Positions 1 to 7,599 of a DNA stretch of 64,000 nucleotides are shown one piece after another (within the stretch, counting starts at the first letter, position 1; every line of letters starts with the position of its first letter). The stretch is from Clostridium merdae. GTDB lineage: Bacteria; Bacillota; Clostridia; Oscillospirales; Acutalibacteraceae. The position numbers were made by a program, and so were the translations under genes. Where the stretch lies: the NCBI RefSeq assembly GCF_900176635.1, contig NZ_FXLN01000004.1, forward strand, positions 1,547,352 to 1,611,351. Reading direction: 5' to 3'. The notes under the pieces are model-generated. The model was not told the DNA's origin and did no database searches. It worked only from the letters and a program-made list of their open reading frames with translations.

Positions 1-7
1 CCCTCAT

Positions 8-30
8 AATGAGCGGTAATACCGCTTATT
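8..30 (-). other. Intercistronic hairpin downstream of nusG
   Basis: AGCGGT (12-17) and ACCGCT (21-26) pair around a 3-nt loop, and AAT/ATT flanks extend the stem. No T-run follows on the minus strand, so it is probably an intercistronic RNA hairpin between nusG and the next gene (usually rplK, outside the window) rather than a terminator. Its function is inferred. Confidence 0.4.
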
Positions 31-45
31 ATACCAAACTGTTGT

Positions 46-570
46 TTACTCAGCCACCAGCTCCGCTTGATCAAGCTCAAGCTCAACTGGTGTTTCACGG
101 CCGAACATTGAAACCGTAACGCGAACACGGTTTTTGTCCAGATCCACTTCCTCGACTGTACCAACAAATCCTTCCAGCGGGCCGTCCACAATATGGACGG
201 AGTCGCCCACCTGGTACGAAACCTCCACGGTTTTCTTCTCTACGCCCATGCGCGCCACTTCCTCATCAGAAAGTGGAATCGGCTTGGAGGTAGGTCCTAC
301 AAAACCGGTACAGCCGCGAATATTGCGAACAACATACCAGGATTCATCGGTAAGGGCCATCTTAACCAAAACATAGCTGGGGTAAATCTTGCGCTCCACT
401 TCGCGCTTTTTTCCGTCTTTGATTTCAGTAACCATCTCAGTCGGAACGCGGATTTCTTGAATCAAATCCTGAAGCTGACGATTTTCCACCGTTTTTTCCA
501 GGTTGGATGCCACTTTGTTCTCATACCCGGAATAGGTATGAATCACGTACCACCTGACGTCTTCCGGCAT
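46..570 (-). CDS. nusG: Transcription termination/antitermination factor NusG
   Basis: This 174-aa protein binds RNA polymerase, affects pausing and termination, and couples transcription to translation. The NGN domain fills about residues 1-110 (WYVIHTYSGYE near the N-terminus, YPSYVLVKM around 63-71, GFVG near 90). A KOW domain follows at about 120-150 (VGDSVHIVDGPLEGFVGTV). Length and domain order are normal for the family. A GGAGG Shine-Dalgarno sits 8 nt before the ATG. It is the third gene of rpmG-secE-nusG, with only 15 nt separating it from secE, so it is almost certainly co-transcribed. Confidence 0.97.
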   Translation of the reverse strand: MPEDVRWYVIHTYSGYENKVASNLEKTVENRQLQDLIQEIRVPTEMVTEIKDGKKREVERKIYPSYVLVKMALTDESWYVVRNIRGCTGFVGPTSKPIPLSDEEVARMGVEKKTVEVSYQVGDSVHIVDGPLEGFVGTVEEVDLDKNRVRVTVSMFGRETPVELELDQAELVAE

Positions 571-585
571 AGTTATTTCCTCCGC

Positions 586-813
586 TTACTTCGCAATATT
601 CATAAACAGTCCTAACAGATTCATAAATACGGTATCTAGACCGAAAATGAACAGGCCGATAATCATAATCACTGCCAGAACTACACCGGTATTCTTAAAT
701 ACCGATTTTGGGGTAGGCCAGACAATCTTCTTGAGTTCGTTTTTGCAGTCGCGGAAAAACTTCGCCACGCCCTGGCCAAAGCTGACGAGAGGGTTCGGTT
801 TTTTTTCAGCCAT
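586..813 (-). CDS. secE: Preprotein translocase subunit SecE
   Basis: SecE is the small essential subunit that clamps the SecY channel in the cytoplasmic membrane. The 75-aa product has the Gram-positive form: a basic amphipathic helix (residues about 15-35, KFFRDCKNELKKIVWPTPK) followed by one hydrophobic segment (about 42-70). The conserved W-P-T/S-x-K sequence just before the membrane helix is a SecE hallmark. It lies between rpmG (18 nt away) and nusG (15 nt away), the standard bacterial order. Confidence 0.96.
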   Translation of the reverse strand: MAEKKPNPLVSFGQGVAKFFRDCKNELKKIVWPTPKSVFKNTGVVLAVIMIIGLFIFGLDTVFMNLLGLFMNIAK

Positions 814-831
814 CTGTTTTCTCCCTCCGAC

Positions 832-981
832 TTACTTCGTTTCCTTATGAACAGTATGTTTTCTGCAGAATCTGCAGTACTTGTTCATCTCAAGCCTGTC
901 CGGGTCGTTCTTCTTGTTCTTCATTGTGTCATAGTTACGCTGTTTGCACTCTGTGCAGGCTAATGTGACTTTTACTCTCAT
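832..981 (-). CDS. rpmG: 50S ribosomal protein L33, zinc-binding form
   Basis: The 49-aa L33 is a large-subunit ribosomal protein. The longer reading frame upstream is not used: the ATG at 981 follows a GGGAGG Shine-Dalgarno and gives a normal L33 length. Two CxxC pairs (C9/C12 and C36/C39) mark it as the zinc-containing (C+) form. Firmicutes often also carry a C- paralogue for zinc shortage; none is visible here. First gene of the rpmG-secE-nusG unit. Confidence 0.95.
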   Translation of the reverse strand: MRVKVTLACTECKQRNYDTMKNKKNDPDRLEMNKYCRFCRKHTVHKETK

Positions 982-1082
982 GACGGCACCTCCCGTTTCA
1001 CGGAAAAATATTGGATCCGTTAAAGGACCACGGCCTCCCTCTAAAAGGGCGCAAAAAAATAACCCCTTTTGAGGTATTATAT

Positions 1083-1111
1083 ATTGTAGCATAGAAATCT
1101 CTAGCGGTCAA
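1083..1111 (-). promoter_or_regulatory. Promoter of rpmG-secE-nusG
   Basis: On the minus strand TTGACC (1106-1111) and TACAAT (1083-1088) are separated by 17 nt, with a TGC extended -10. Initiation would be near 1076, giving a leader of about 95 nt before rpmG. Confidence 0.7.
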
Positions 1112-1135
1112 CTATTATTTCATAAAAAGAAAGCC

Positions 1136-1190
1136 AGAGCGCGCCTGCACGTTGATTTTTGAGCTGCACAGGGCGCTCTGTTTTTTCTTA
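1136..1190 (-). terminator. Terminator between the hypothetical gene and rpmG
   Basis: AGAGCGC (1136-1142) pairs with GCGCTCT (1173-1179), and CCTG with CAGG continues the stem after a bulge. On the minus strand it is followed by TTTCTTTTT, matching termination of the gene ending at 1188. The plus side also has a T-rich run, so it may work both ways. Confidence 0.65.
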
Positions 1191-1991
1191 TAATCGATCG
1201 TTCAGAGTTTGTACCATTTCACCGGAATATTTTGGGCTCTTTTTCTTCTTCTCCGGTTTCACCTTTTTTCCCTTGAGGAGCTTTGCTTTGTTGTATACCT
1301 TTAAAAGATCCTCACTGAAATTTTTACTTAGGCTTTCAACGGCCTGTTCGTCGTTCATACCATTGAGAAGCACAATGGTAATCAAAGAGCGAACATCCAG
1401 ATCTCCATGCTCGTACATATCATTTAAAACATTGCATAGCTTTTTAAACGGCTCGGTATTCGGGTACGTTTTTGCAAGCTGCTCTACACGGCCAACTACA
1501 TGCTCACGTGTAAAGGTAACGCTGCGCACCGTACCATAGGTTGCTTTCTCTTCTGCAATTTCACCACGCAGCTCAGGGAAAATACTGGCTAAGCGGTTAA
1601 AGAAAAAGAGCGGGTCGGTTGTTGCGTCCTCATCCTTTTTCTTTCTTTTTTTCTGCTGGCGAACGATTTCTTTACGGCTGCTGCCGCCCAGTGTTTCAGC
1701 AAAATCCTCTGCAATGCTCGTTGCATTCGCCATTGAGTCTGTTTCGGGGTCAAATACCCAAGTGGAAAGCTTTTTCCACTCTTTGTCCTCTTTACCGTCG
1801 GCTACTGAGCCGGTGCGCAGGTGAAACAGCTTGGCCTTCTTCTCGTACAGCACGCTGTATGCCGTATCCTCACTGAGATACATCGCAGCTTTTCCCTGTT
1901 CCTCCTGTACGTCCTCCTTTCTTTCGAATCCTTGCTCCACAAGAACGGAACGTACCTTTTCGGCAATCAGGTCAAATGCTTTTTGTTCCAA
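1188..1991 (-). CDS. Conserved-looking hypothetical protein, 267 aa
   Basis: I do not recognise the family. The 267-aa protein has no signal peptide or membrane segment, so it is probably cytoplasmic. It has a lysine/arginine-rich linker near residues 112-124 (RQQKKRKKKDED), a helical middle, and a strongly basic C-terminal stretch (KGKKVKPEKKKKSPK, about 238-252), which could bind nucleic acid. The start is a TTG at 1991 preceded by CAGGAGTG at good spacing. It stands alone, between a terminator and a 320-bp gap. Codon usage resembles its neighbours. Confidence 0.75.
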   Translation of the reverse strand: MEQKAFDLIAEKVRSVLVEQGFERKEDVQEEQGKAAMYLSEDTAYSVLYEKKAKLFHLRTGSVADGKEDKEWKKLSTWVFDPETDSMANATSIAEDFAETLGGSSRKEIVRQQKKRKKKDEDATTDPLFFFNRLASIFPELRGEIAEEKATYGTVRSVTFTREHVVGRVEQLAKTYPNTEPFKKLCNVLNDMYEHGDLDVRSLITIVLLNGMNDEQAVESLSKNFSEDLLKVYNKAKLLKGKKVKPEKKKKSPKYSGEMVQTLNDRL

Positions 1992-2311
1992 TTGTCATCA
2001 CTCCTGCTATTATAATCAATCCATCGATTTAAATCGGTTTTATGGCAAAGCAACCATTGAACAAGCTTCTGCTTGTCCAAATCTTGTCCAAATACAGTAC
2101 AAAAGAAACGATTGCAAATACAAAAATACGTAATTAAGTATACACTACTTTTTACAGATTGTCACTAGGGCTAATTTTGTAAAGCGAGAAAAGATATTTG
2201 ACAATTTTCACTTTCTTCTTTTATGGAAGCAAAATAAACGCAACTCCCTTCATAGTTATCTTACAAAATAAAACGTAAAATAATGCAGTAAATATTGCTA
2301 GGAGAGAATCA
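1992..2311. other. Intergenic stretch between divergent genes
   Basis: No coding signal. It holds a short inverted repeat (ACAAGC...GCTTGT, about 2062-2077), a tandem TTGTCCAAAT pair, and a TTGACA at 2198-2203 with a poor -10 (TTATGG, 17 nt on) that could serve the small gene at 2312. Confidence 0.4.
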
Positions 2312-2527
2312 ATGATGTATTTAAACAAAAGGAATATTGCTCGTGATGTTCTCATCGGCTTCATCCTTTACGCTTCTACAAAGTTGCCTAGAATAGCAGC
2401 TCGCTTTTTCAGCAGCCCATCCATAGATATTCAATACACACTCACCTGTCTGTTTTGGTTTGTCTTTCTCTTGTATATTGCACACTGTATTAAAATGCTA
2501 TTCGCTGGTGAGTACAAAGAAGACTAA
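2312..2527 (+). CDS. Small two-helix membrane protein, unknown
   Basis: A 71-aa ORF with a good Shine-Dalgarno (AGGAGA, 6 nt before ATG). It has an amphipathic first half (about 10-35) and a clear hydrophobic helix (about 43-63, TCLFWFVFLLYIAHCIKMLF), and ends in a charged tail YKED. A rho-independent terminator follows directly, so it is a complete single-gene unit. No family recognised. Its C-terminal pattern (aromatic membrane helix, then KED) resembles the 56-aa ORF at 38634-38804; this similarity is by eye only. Confidence 0.55.
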   Translation: MMYLNKRNIARDVLIGFILYASTKLPRIAARFFSSPSIDIQYTLTCLFWFVFLLYIAHCIKMLFAGEYKED

Positions 2528-2544
2528 AACTCTGTAATTTAGAT

Positions 2545-2590
2545 ACTGCCCTCACTCCATGCAAAATTCATTTGGGGTGATGGCAGTTTT
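2545..2590 (+). terminator. Rho-independent terminator after the small membrane gene
   Basis: ACTGCC (2545-2550) pairs with GGCAGT (2582-2587), and TCAC/GTGA extends the stem. TTTT follows. It ends the transcript of the 71-aa protein gene. Confidence 0.7.
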
Positions 2591-2615
2591 CATATTGTTT
2601 ACAACGAATTTCGCA

Positions 2616-2644
2616 TTGCATGCAACACCCACTTATGCTATGAT
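2616..2644 (+). promoter_or_regulatory. Promoter of ddl-DUF1934-argS
   Basis: TTGCAT (2616-2621) and TATGAT (2639-2644) are 17 nt apart, with a TGC extended -10. It lies about 120 nt before ddl with no gene between. Confidence 0.7.
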
Positions 2645-2764
2645 ATATATTTGAAATATTGTATCTTAACGCAGTGCATGAACCGTGCTTTGGCCGGCGT
2701 ATGATATAGCAGTGTACACCATACCGGAGCGCTCGCGATTTTGCAAGGATACGGAGGGAATATC

Positions 2765-3838
2765 ATGTCAAAAACTACTGTCGCCGTTTTGTTCGGCGGC
2801 TGCTCTACCGAGCATGAGGTTTCGCGTGTTTCCGCGGCCTCTGTCATTCAAAATATTCCGCAGGATAAATATGATGTTGTGAAAATCGGTATTACAAAGG
2901 AAGGCCGCTGGCTCCTGTTTACGGGTGATTCCGAACAAATGCAAGACGGAAGCTGGGAAAACCACCCCGCCAACCGCTCTGCTCTCATTTCGCCGGACCG
3001 CACCGTCCATGGTATTTTGGCACAAACCGAAACCGGCTTTGAAACCATTCCCGTAGATGTGGTGTTCCCGGTACTGCACGGTAAAAATGGCGAAGATGGT
3101 ACATTGCAAGGCCTTTTGCAAATGGCAGGTATTCCATTTGTTGGCTGCTCCTCGCTTGTTTCTGGTGTGTGTATGGATAAAGCGATTACCAACAGCTTGC
3201 TTGAAACTGCGGGAATCCCACAAGCACATTACTTGTGGTTCTTTACCGATAATTACCTAACGAGTTCGGAGAAAATTCGCAAAAAGATTGAAGCGCGCCT
3301 TGGCTACCCCGTATTCGTAAAGCCGGCTAACTCTGGCTCTTCCGTCGGCGTTAGCAAGGTCAGTTCACCCGAGGAACTGGATGCCGCCATTCAGCTTGCG
3401 GCACGCGAAGACATTAAAATTGTAGTAGAAGAAGCGATTGTAGGGCAAGAGGTAGAATGTGCCGTCTTGGGTCTTTCCCGACCGGAAGCATCTATTGTTG
3501 GAGAAATTGCATCTGGTGCAGAATTCTACGATTACGATGATAAATACAAGACCGGGGCGGCAAAACTATTCATACCCGCCCATATCTCAGACGAAACAGC
3601 AGAAGAAGTGCGGCAAAATGCAATGAGAGCGTACCGTATGCTCGGGTGCAGTGGTCTTGCCCGCGTTGATTTTTTTGTGCGTAACAGCGATGGCGCAGTA
3701 CTCCTCAATGAGCTTAATACCCTGCCGGGCTTTACCAGCATCAGCATGTACCCCAAGCTTTGGGAGGCCTCCGGCCTATCTTACCCCGATTTACTCGACC
3801 GCCTGATTCAGCTTGCGTTTGAGAAAGTTTATTTCTAA
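2765..3838 (+). CDS. ddl: D-alanine--D-alanine ligase
   Basis: This ATP-grasp enzyme joins two D-alanines for peptidoglycan precursor synthesis. ATG at 2765 (GGAGGG just upstream) is chosen over the in-frame start at 2741, because the protein then begins directly with the family N-terminus. Visible motifs: VLFGGCSTEHEVS (residues 8-20), HGKNGEDGTLQG (about 104-115), the ATP-grasp lysine segment VFVKPANSGSSVG, the omega loop EFYDYDDKY, and NTLPGFTSISMYPKLW. The omega loop Tyr pattern fits a D-Ala-D-Ala ligase rather than a D-Ala-D-lactate ligase. The 357-aa length is normal. First gene of a unit with the DUF1934 gene and argS. Confidence 0.96.
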   Translation: MSKTTVAVLFGGCSTEHEVSRVSAASVIQNIPQDKYDVVKIGITKEGRWLLFTGDSEQMQDGSWENHPANRSALISPDRTVHGILAQTETGFETIPVDVVFPVLHGKNGEDGTLQGLLQMAGIPFVGCSSLVSGVCMDKAITNSLLETAGIPQAHYLWFFTDNYLTSSEKIRKKIEARLGYPVFVKPANSGSSVGVSKVSSPEELDAAIQLAAREDIKIVVEEAIVGQEVECAVLGLSRPEASIVGEIASGAEFYDYDDKYKTGAAKLFIPAHISDETAEEVRQNAMRAYRMLGCSGLARVDFFVRNSDGAVLLNELNTLPGFTSISMYPKLWEASGLSYPDLLDRLIQLAFEKVYF

Positions 3839-3888
3839 CCACGGTACTTTCGGCTTACGGAAGATACCGCAAGGAGAGGATGTTCCCC

Positions 3889-4350
3889 ATGCAAGAGAAC
3901 TATTGGATTGATATCATCGGCCGCCAAAAAATTGACGACGATGTGGGAGAAATAAAGCTTACTACGCTCGGCTCTTATGTAACAAAGGGCGATACACGTT
4001 TTATTGTATATAAAGAATACGACGCTGACCGCAACAACGAGTCTACCACCTCTGTATTAAAGGTTGATGGCAACAATACCGTTACCTTAATGCGCGGCAG
4101 TGGCAACACCCGTTTAATTCTCGAAAAAGGGAAGCGCCACCAGTGCCAATATGACACCGGCTTTGGCGCACTGCTCGTAGGCGTATTCACCAGTGAAGTA
4201 GACTCGCGCCTGCATGATAAAGGCGGTGAGCTAGCCGTAGATTATACGCTGGATATTAATGCGGATTTGTCCAGCATCAATGAAATTCGGATAACCATCA
4301 AGGAGGCAGAACACAAAGATGTCAAAAATAGTACAGCAAGCAACGGATGA
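3889..4350 (+). CDS. DUF1934 family protein (YwiB-like)
   Basis: A 153-aa protein of the DUF1934/YwiB family, small calycin-like beta-barrels of unknown function that commonly precede argS in Firmicutes. The sequence alternates short beta strands and ends with the family-typical DYTLDINADLSSINEIRITI. The start is uncertain: AAGGAG at 3872-3877 is too close to the ATG at 3880 and rather far from the ATG at 3889; I prefer 3889 because the family starts near this point. It overlaps argS by 32 bp, which suggests translational coupling. Confidence 0.85.
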   Translation: MQENYWIDIIGRQKIDDDVGEIKLTTLGSYVTKGDTRFIVYKEYDADRNNESTTSVLKVDGNNTVTLMRGSGNTRLILEKGKRHQCQYDTGFGALLVGVFTSEVDSRLHDKGGELAVDYTLDINADLSSINEIRITIKEAEHKDVKNSTASNG

Positions 4351-6010
4351 GCTAAGAGAAGCTATATTAAACGCCGTAGGGCGTGCAGTCGCAGCAAACG
4401 AGCTGCCGGGTGAGCCGATGCCCGCCTTTACCCTTGAAATTCCAGCTGACCGTACCCACGGAGATTGGTCCGCCAACGCGGCGTTGGTTTCTGCTCGTGC
4501 ATTCCGTTTGCCCCCACGCAAAATTGCGGAGCTCATCACAAAACACTTGGTTTTAGATGGGACTTATTTTGACCGTATTGAAATCGCAGGACCGGGCTTT
4601 CTCAACTTTTTCTTTTCCTCCCGCTTTTATGTGGACGTATTAAAGGATATTTCTGCATTGGGCAGCGATTATGGCCGCAGTGACTACGGCAAGAAGAAAA
4701 AAGTGATGGTCGAATTTGTTTCTGCCAATCCCACCGGTCCCATGCACATGGGCAACGCCCGTGGCGGTGCGTTGGGAGACTGCCTTGCCGCTGTATTGGA
4801 TATGGCAGGCTACGAGGTTTGGCGTGAGTTCTATGTTAACGACGCCGGTAACCAAATTGAAAAGTTTGGCTCTTCCCTCTCTGCCCGTTACCAACAGCTA
4901 TTTTTGGGCGAAGATGCCATAGAGTTCCCAGAAGACGGCTACCAGGGCGAAGATATTAAGGACAATGCAAAGGCATATGCCGAGGTATTCGGTGAAAAGC
5001 TAATGCAGTGTGACGAAGAAACCCGCCGCCGTGAGCTGGTAGAATACGTGTTGCCTCGCAACATTCAGAAAATGAAGGATGACCTTAAAAAATACCGCAT
5101 TGAATACGACCAGTGGTTTTTGGAAAGTACACTGCACAATAACGGCGAGCTGAAAGAAGCACTGGATATTCTATCGCAGTGCGGCGCTACCTATGAAAAG
5201 GACGGTGCTTTGTGGTACCGTGCTACCGACTTTGGCGCCGAAAAGGATGAGGTTCTCGTTCGCCAGAACGGCAACCCCACCTATTTTGCGGCAGATATTG
5301 CATACCATCGCAACAAAATTATGCGTGGCTACGAGCTGTGCATTGACGTATGGGGCGCCGACCACCATGGTCACGTTGCCCGTATCAAGGGAGCTCTAGA
5401 TGCTGTCGGTCTCTCCGGCAAGCAGCTCGATGTTATCCTCATGCAGCTTGTTAAGCTTACCAGGGATGGTCAGGTGGTTCGCATGAGTAAGCGTACCGGC
5501 AAAGCCATTCAGTTGGCCGACCTGCTTGATGAAGTTCCTGTGGATGCGGCACGCTTCCTGTTTAACATGCGTGAGCCAAATTCGCAGATGGAATTTGACC
5601 TTGATTTAGCCGTACAGCAGGATTCGCAGAATCCTGTATATTATGTTCAGTATGCAAACGCCAGAATTTGCAGCATTTTACGTAACATTGAGAGCGATGG
5701 CTTTACGCCGCGTGCTTGCACCGAAAGTGAGCTTGCGCTTCTTACTGCACCGGAAGAGCTGGAGCTGATTCGCCACCTCTCTTCCTTTACCGATGAAATT
5801 GTGCAGGCTGCTAAGGATTACGACCCCGCTCGCATCAACCGTTACGTAATTACTGTGGCAACCCTGTTCCACAAATTCTACAATGCTTGCCGCGTGCGCG
5901 GCGAGGAAGAAAGCCTGATGGCAGCAAGACTCGCTCTTTGCACCTCGGTTTCTACCGTAATTCGAAACGTGCTGAGCATGTTTAAAATTTCCGCACCGGA
6001 CAGCATGTAA
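4319..6010 (+). CDS. argS: Arginyl-tRNA synthetase
   Basis: Class I aminoacyl-tRNA synthetase that charges tRNA-Arg. The 563-aa length is normal. Visible parts: the N-terminal Add-1 domain, the HIGH-type motif HMGNARGGALGD (about residues 142-153), the catalytic Rossmann domain with WGADHHGHVARIKGAL, a KMSKS-type loop RMSKRTGKAI (about 390), and the C-terminal DALR anticodon-binding domain ending near KISAPDSM. It starts inside the 3' end of the DUF1934 gene and has AAGGAGG upstream. Confidence 0.97.
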   Translation: MSKIVQQATDELREAILNAVGRAVAANELPGEPMPAFTLEIPADRTHGDWSANAALVSARAFRLPPRKIAELITKHLVLDGTYFDRIEIAGPGFLNFFFSSRFYVDVLKDISALGSDYGRSDYGKKKKVMVEFVSANPTGPMHMGNARGGALGDCLAAVLDMAGYEVWREFYVNDAGNQIEKFGSSLSARYQQLFLGEDAIEFPEDGYQGEDIKDNAKAYAEVFGEKLMQCDEETRRRELVEYVLPRNIQKMKDDLKKYRIEYDQWFLESTLHNNGELKEALDILSQCGATYEKDGALWYRATDFGAEKDEVLVRQNGNPTYFAADIAYHRNKIMRGYELCIDVWGADHHGHVARIKGALDAVGLSGKQLDVILMQLVKLTRDGQVVRMSKRTGKAIQLADLLDEVPVDAARFLFNMREPNSQMEFDLDLAVQQDSQNPVYYVQYANARICSILRNIESDGFTPRACTESELALLTAPEELELIRHLSSFTDEIVQAAKDYDPARINRYVITVATLFHKFYNACRVRGEEESLMAARLALCTSVSTVIRNVLSMFKISAPDSM

Positions 6011-6132
6011 GCACATCTTTAATTGCGCATGCATTTATATTTTATACTCCCTTTTTAATGATCAAATATCACTAGCATTATTTAGAGCGTCTTATCGTAT
6101 TTATAAGGGATCAATTTCAGGAGGATGTCATC

Positions 6133-7335
6133 ATGAACGTTCCTTGGAGGCTGCCTTTTCTTTTGGGCGGCCCTGCCGCAGAAGATTTTCACATTTCTTC
6201 TGCCGGCGACGATCTGAGTGCAGAGCAATGGCTGCTTCAGAACGGTGAACTGCTGCGACAAAAACAGGAGGAGTGGCTCAGTGCCGGTATTGGCGGGCTA
6301 TGTGCTCCCACTGCTTTTTCTCATGTTTTTTTACCGGACCACCGCGAAGCCTCACAGGAGCAGGTGCGCCTGCTTAACACCGGACTTTTAGAGATTTCGA
6401 AAGCAGCGGCACAGCGCTTTGGGGTACCGGTAGGTGCGCGAATCGGCAGCAGTGAGCTATTTGTTCCGCCATACGGTCAAGCAGATTTCGATGACATTTT
6501 CAACGGCTACCGTGACCAAGTTCGTGTATTAGAGCAAAGCGGAGCAGACTTTGTTCTAATTGAGAATCAAACTTCCATGGCAGATATGAGAGCAGCGGTG
6601 CTCGCATCGCGCACCTCAGACTTCCCGGTATTTGTCACCTTAACGGTAGACGAAAGCGGCAAAACACTTACCGGTGGTTCTTTACTTCCCGCTGTTATTA
6701 CCTTGCAGGCGATGGGAGTTGAGGCCATTGGACTCGGCGGTTCTATGACTCCGCTCGAAATGCTGCCTCTTTTAAAAGAGGTTATGCCGCATGCTTCGGT
6801 TCCATTGTGTGCAATTCCCTCGGCAAACGACCTCACTCCGGATGCGTTTGCATTGCAGGCAATGGCATTATTGCATGCGGGAGTGCCGTTCTTGGGCATT
6901 GGGGGCGACCAAACAGCAGAACATTGGCGTAAGCTAAACCAATGCGCGCAGAAGCCCTTTACGTTTGAATCGGATTACGAGGACGCCGACAATTATGCCG
7001 CCGCAACAGAAAATGAGGCTTTTTTCTTGGGAAGCGACATCACACTGAGCGAACCAATTGAATGCTCCATTGCACTGGAAGAGGATTTAATCGACTTGGA
7101 CGATGAGCAGGTAAGCGCCGCTCTCATTGAGCTCAACACGTTGGATGACGTAATGTTGCTCTCTCAGTTTGCTTCGTTTAGCCGTTTACCACTTGCCGTG
7201 CATACAGACAACCGTAACATTCTAGAAGCCGCACTGCGCTACGTGCAGGGGCGATTGATTGTAGACTCCAACTGCCAAATTGAGCTAGAGCTCATAGAAC
7301 GTACCGCAAGCAAATACGGCGCTATCGTTTATTAG
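6133..7335 (+). CDS. Homocysteine S-methyltransferase-like protein without zinc cysteines
   Basis: This 400-aa protein resembles the N-terminal TIM-barrel of cobalamin-dependent methionine synthase (MetH). Residues about 5-275 follow the homocysteine-binding barrel (SGADFVLIENQTSMADMRAAV, AMGVEAIGLGGSMTP, VPFLGIGGDQTAEHW). In active enzymes the last two segments carry the zinc-binding cysteines; here they are replaced by Gly-Gly and Gly-Asp. The C-terminal ~60 residues (LPLAVHTDNRNILEAALRYV, then a Leu/Glu helix) look like only the first part of a pterin-binding domain. It is therefore a truncated, possibly non-catalytic paralogue. SD AGGAGG at 6119-6124. It follows argS after 120 bp and has its own terminator. 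Confidence 0.8.
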   Translation: MNVPWRLPFLLGGPAAEDFHISSAGDDLSAEQWLLQNGELLRQKQEEWLSAGIGGLCAPTAFSHVFLPDHREASQEQVRLLNTGLLEISKAAAQRFGVPVGARIGSSELFVPPYGQADFDDIFNGYRDQVRVLEQSGADFVLIENQTSMADMRAAVLASRTSDFPVFVTLTVDESGKTLTGGSLLPAVITLQAMGVEAIGLGGSMTPLEMLPLLKEVMPHASVPLCAIPSANDLTPDAFALQAMALLHAGVPFLGIGGDQTAEHWRKLNQCAQKPFTFESDYEDADNYAAATENEAFFLGSDITLSEPIECSIALEEDLIDLDDEQVSAALIELNTLDDVMLLSQFASFSRLPLAVHTDNRNILEAALRYVQGRLIVDSNCQIELELIERTASKYGAIVY

Positions 7336-7387
7336 TAATTTATTTTGGGTATTTCTAAGATAAAACTCGCTTTTATTCTGAGAATGA

Positions 7388-7425
7388 ATTAAGCGGACAG
7401 CAAAAATGCTGTCCGCTTAATTTCT
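7388..7425 (+). terminator. Terminator after the methyltransferase-like gene
   Basis: TTAAGCGGACAGCA and TGCTGTCCGCTTAA form a perfect 14-bp stem with a short loop, followed by TTTCT. Confidence 0.85.
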
Positions 7426-7499
7426 AAGTATAAATCTCCTGTTTTTTGTGCAGTGGATTTGCTTATGTGAGATACAGAATGAAATGTTATATTAGCAGA

Positions 7500-7533
7500 A
7501 AAGGCATGGGTCAAACGACCCATGCCTTTTTCA
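7500..7533. terminator. Bidirectional terminator between convergent transcripts
   Basis: AAAGGCATGGGTC and GACCCATGCCTTT form a 13-bp stem with T-runs on both strands. It terminates the CAP gene on the minus strand and can block read-through from the plus strand. Confidence 0.85.
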
Positions 7534-7599
7534 TTTATCCATTCAAAAGAATGTTTTAATAAGGATGAACTAATCTTTCGAAGTTCCAGCCTGGCGAAA

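Noticed and set aside
1037..1075. Attenuator before rpmG
   Set aside because: A 5-bp ACCTC/GGGGT hairpin with a T7 run exists, but it begins at the predicted transcription start and is too weak to support.
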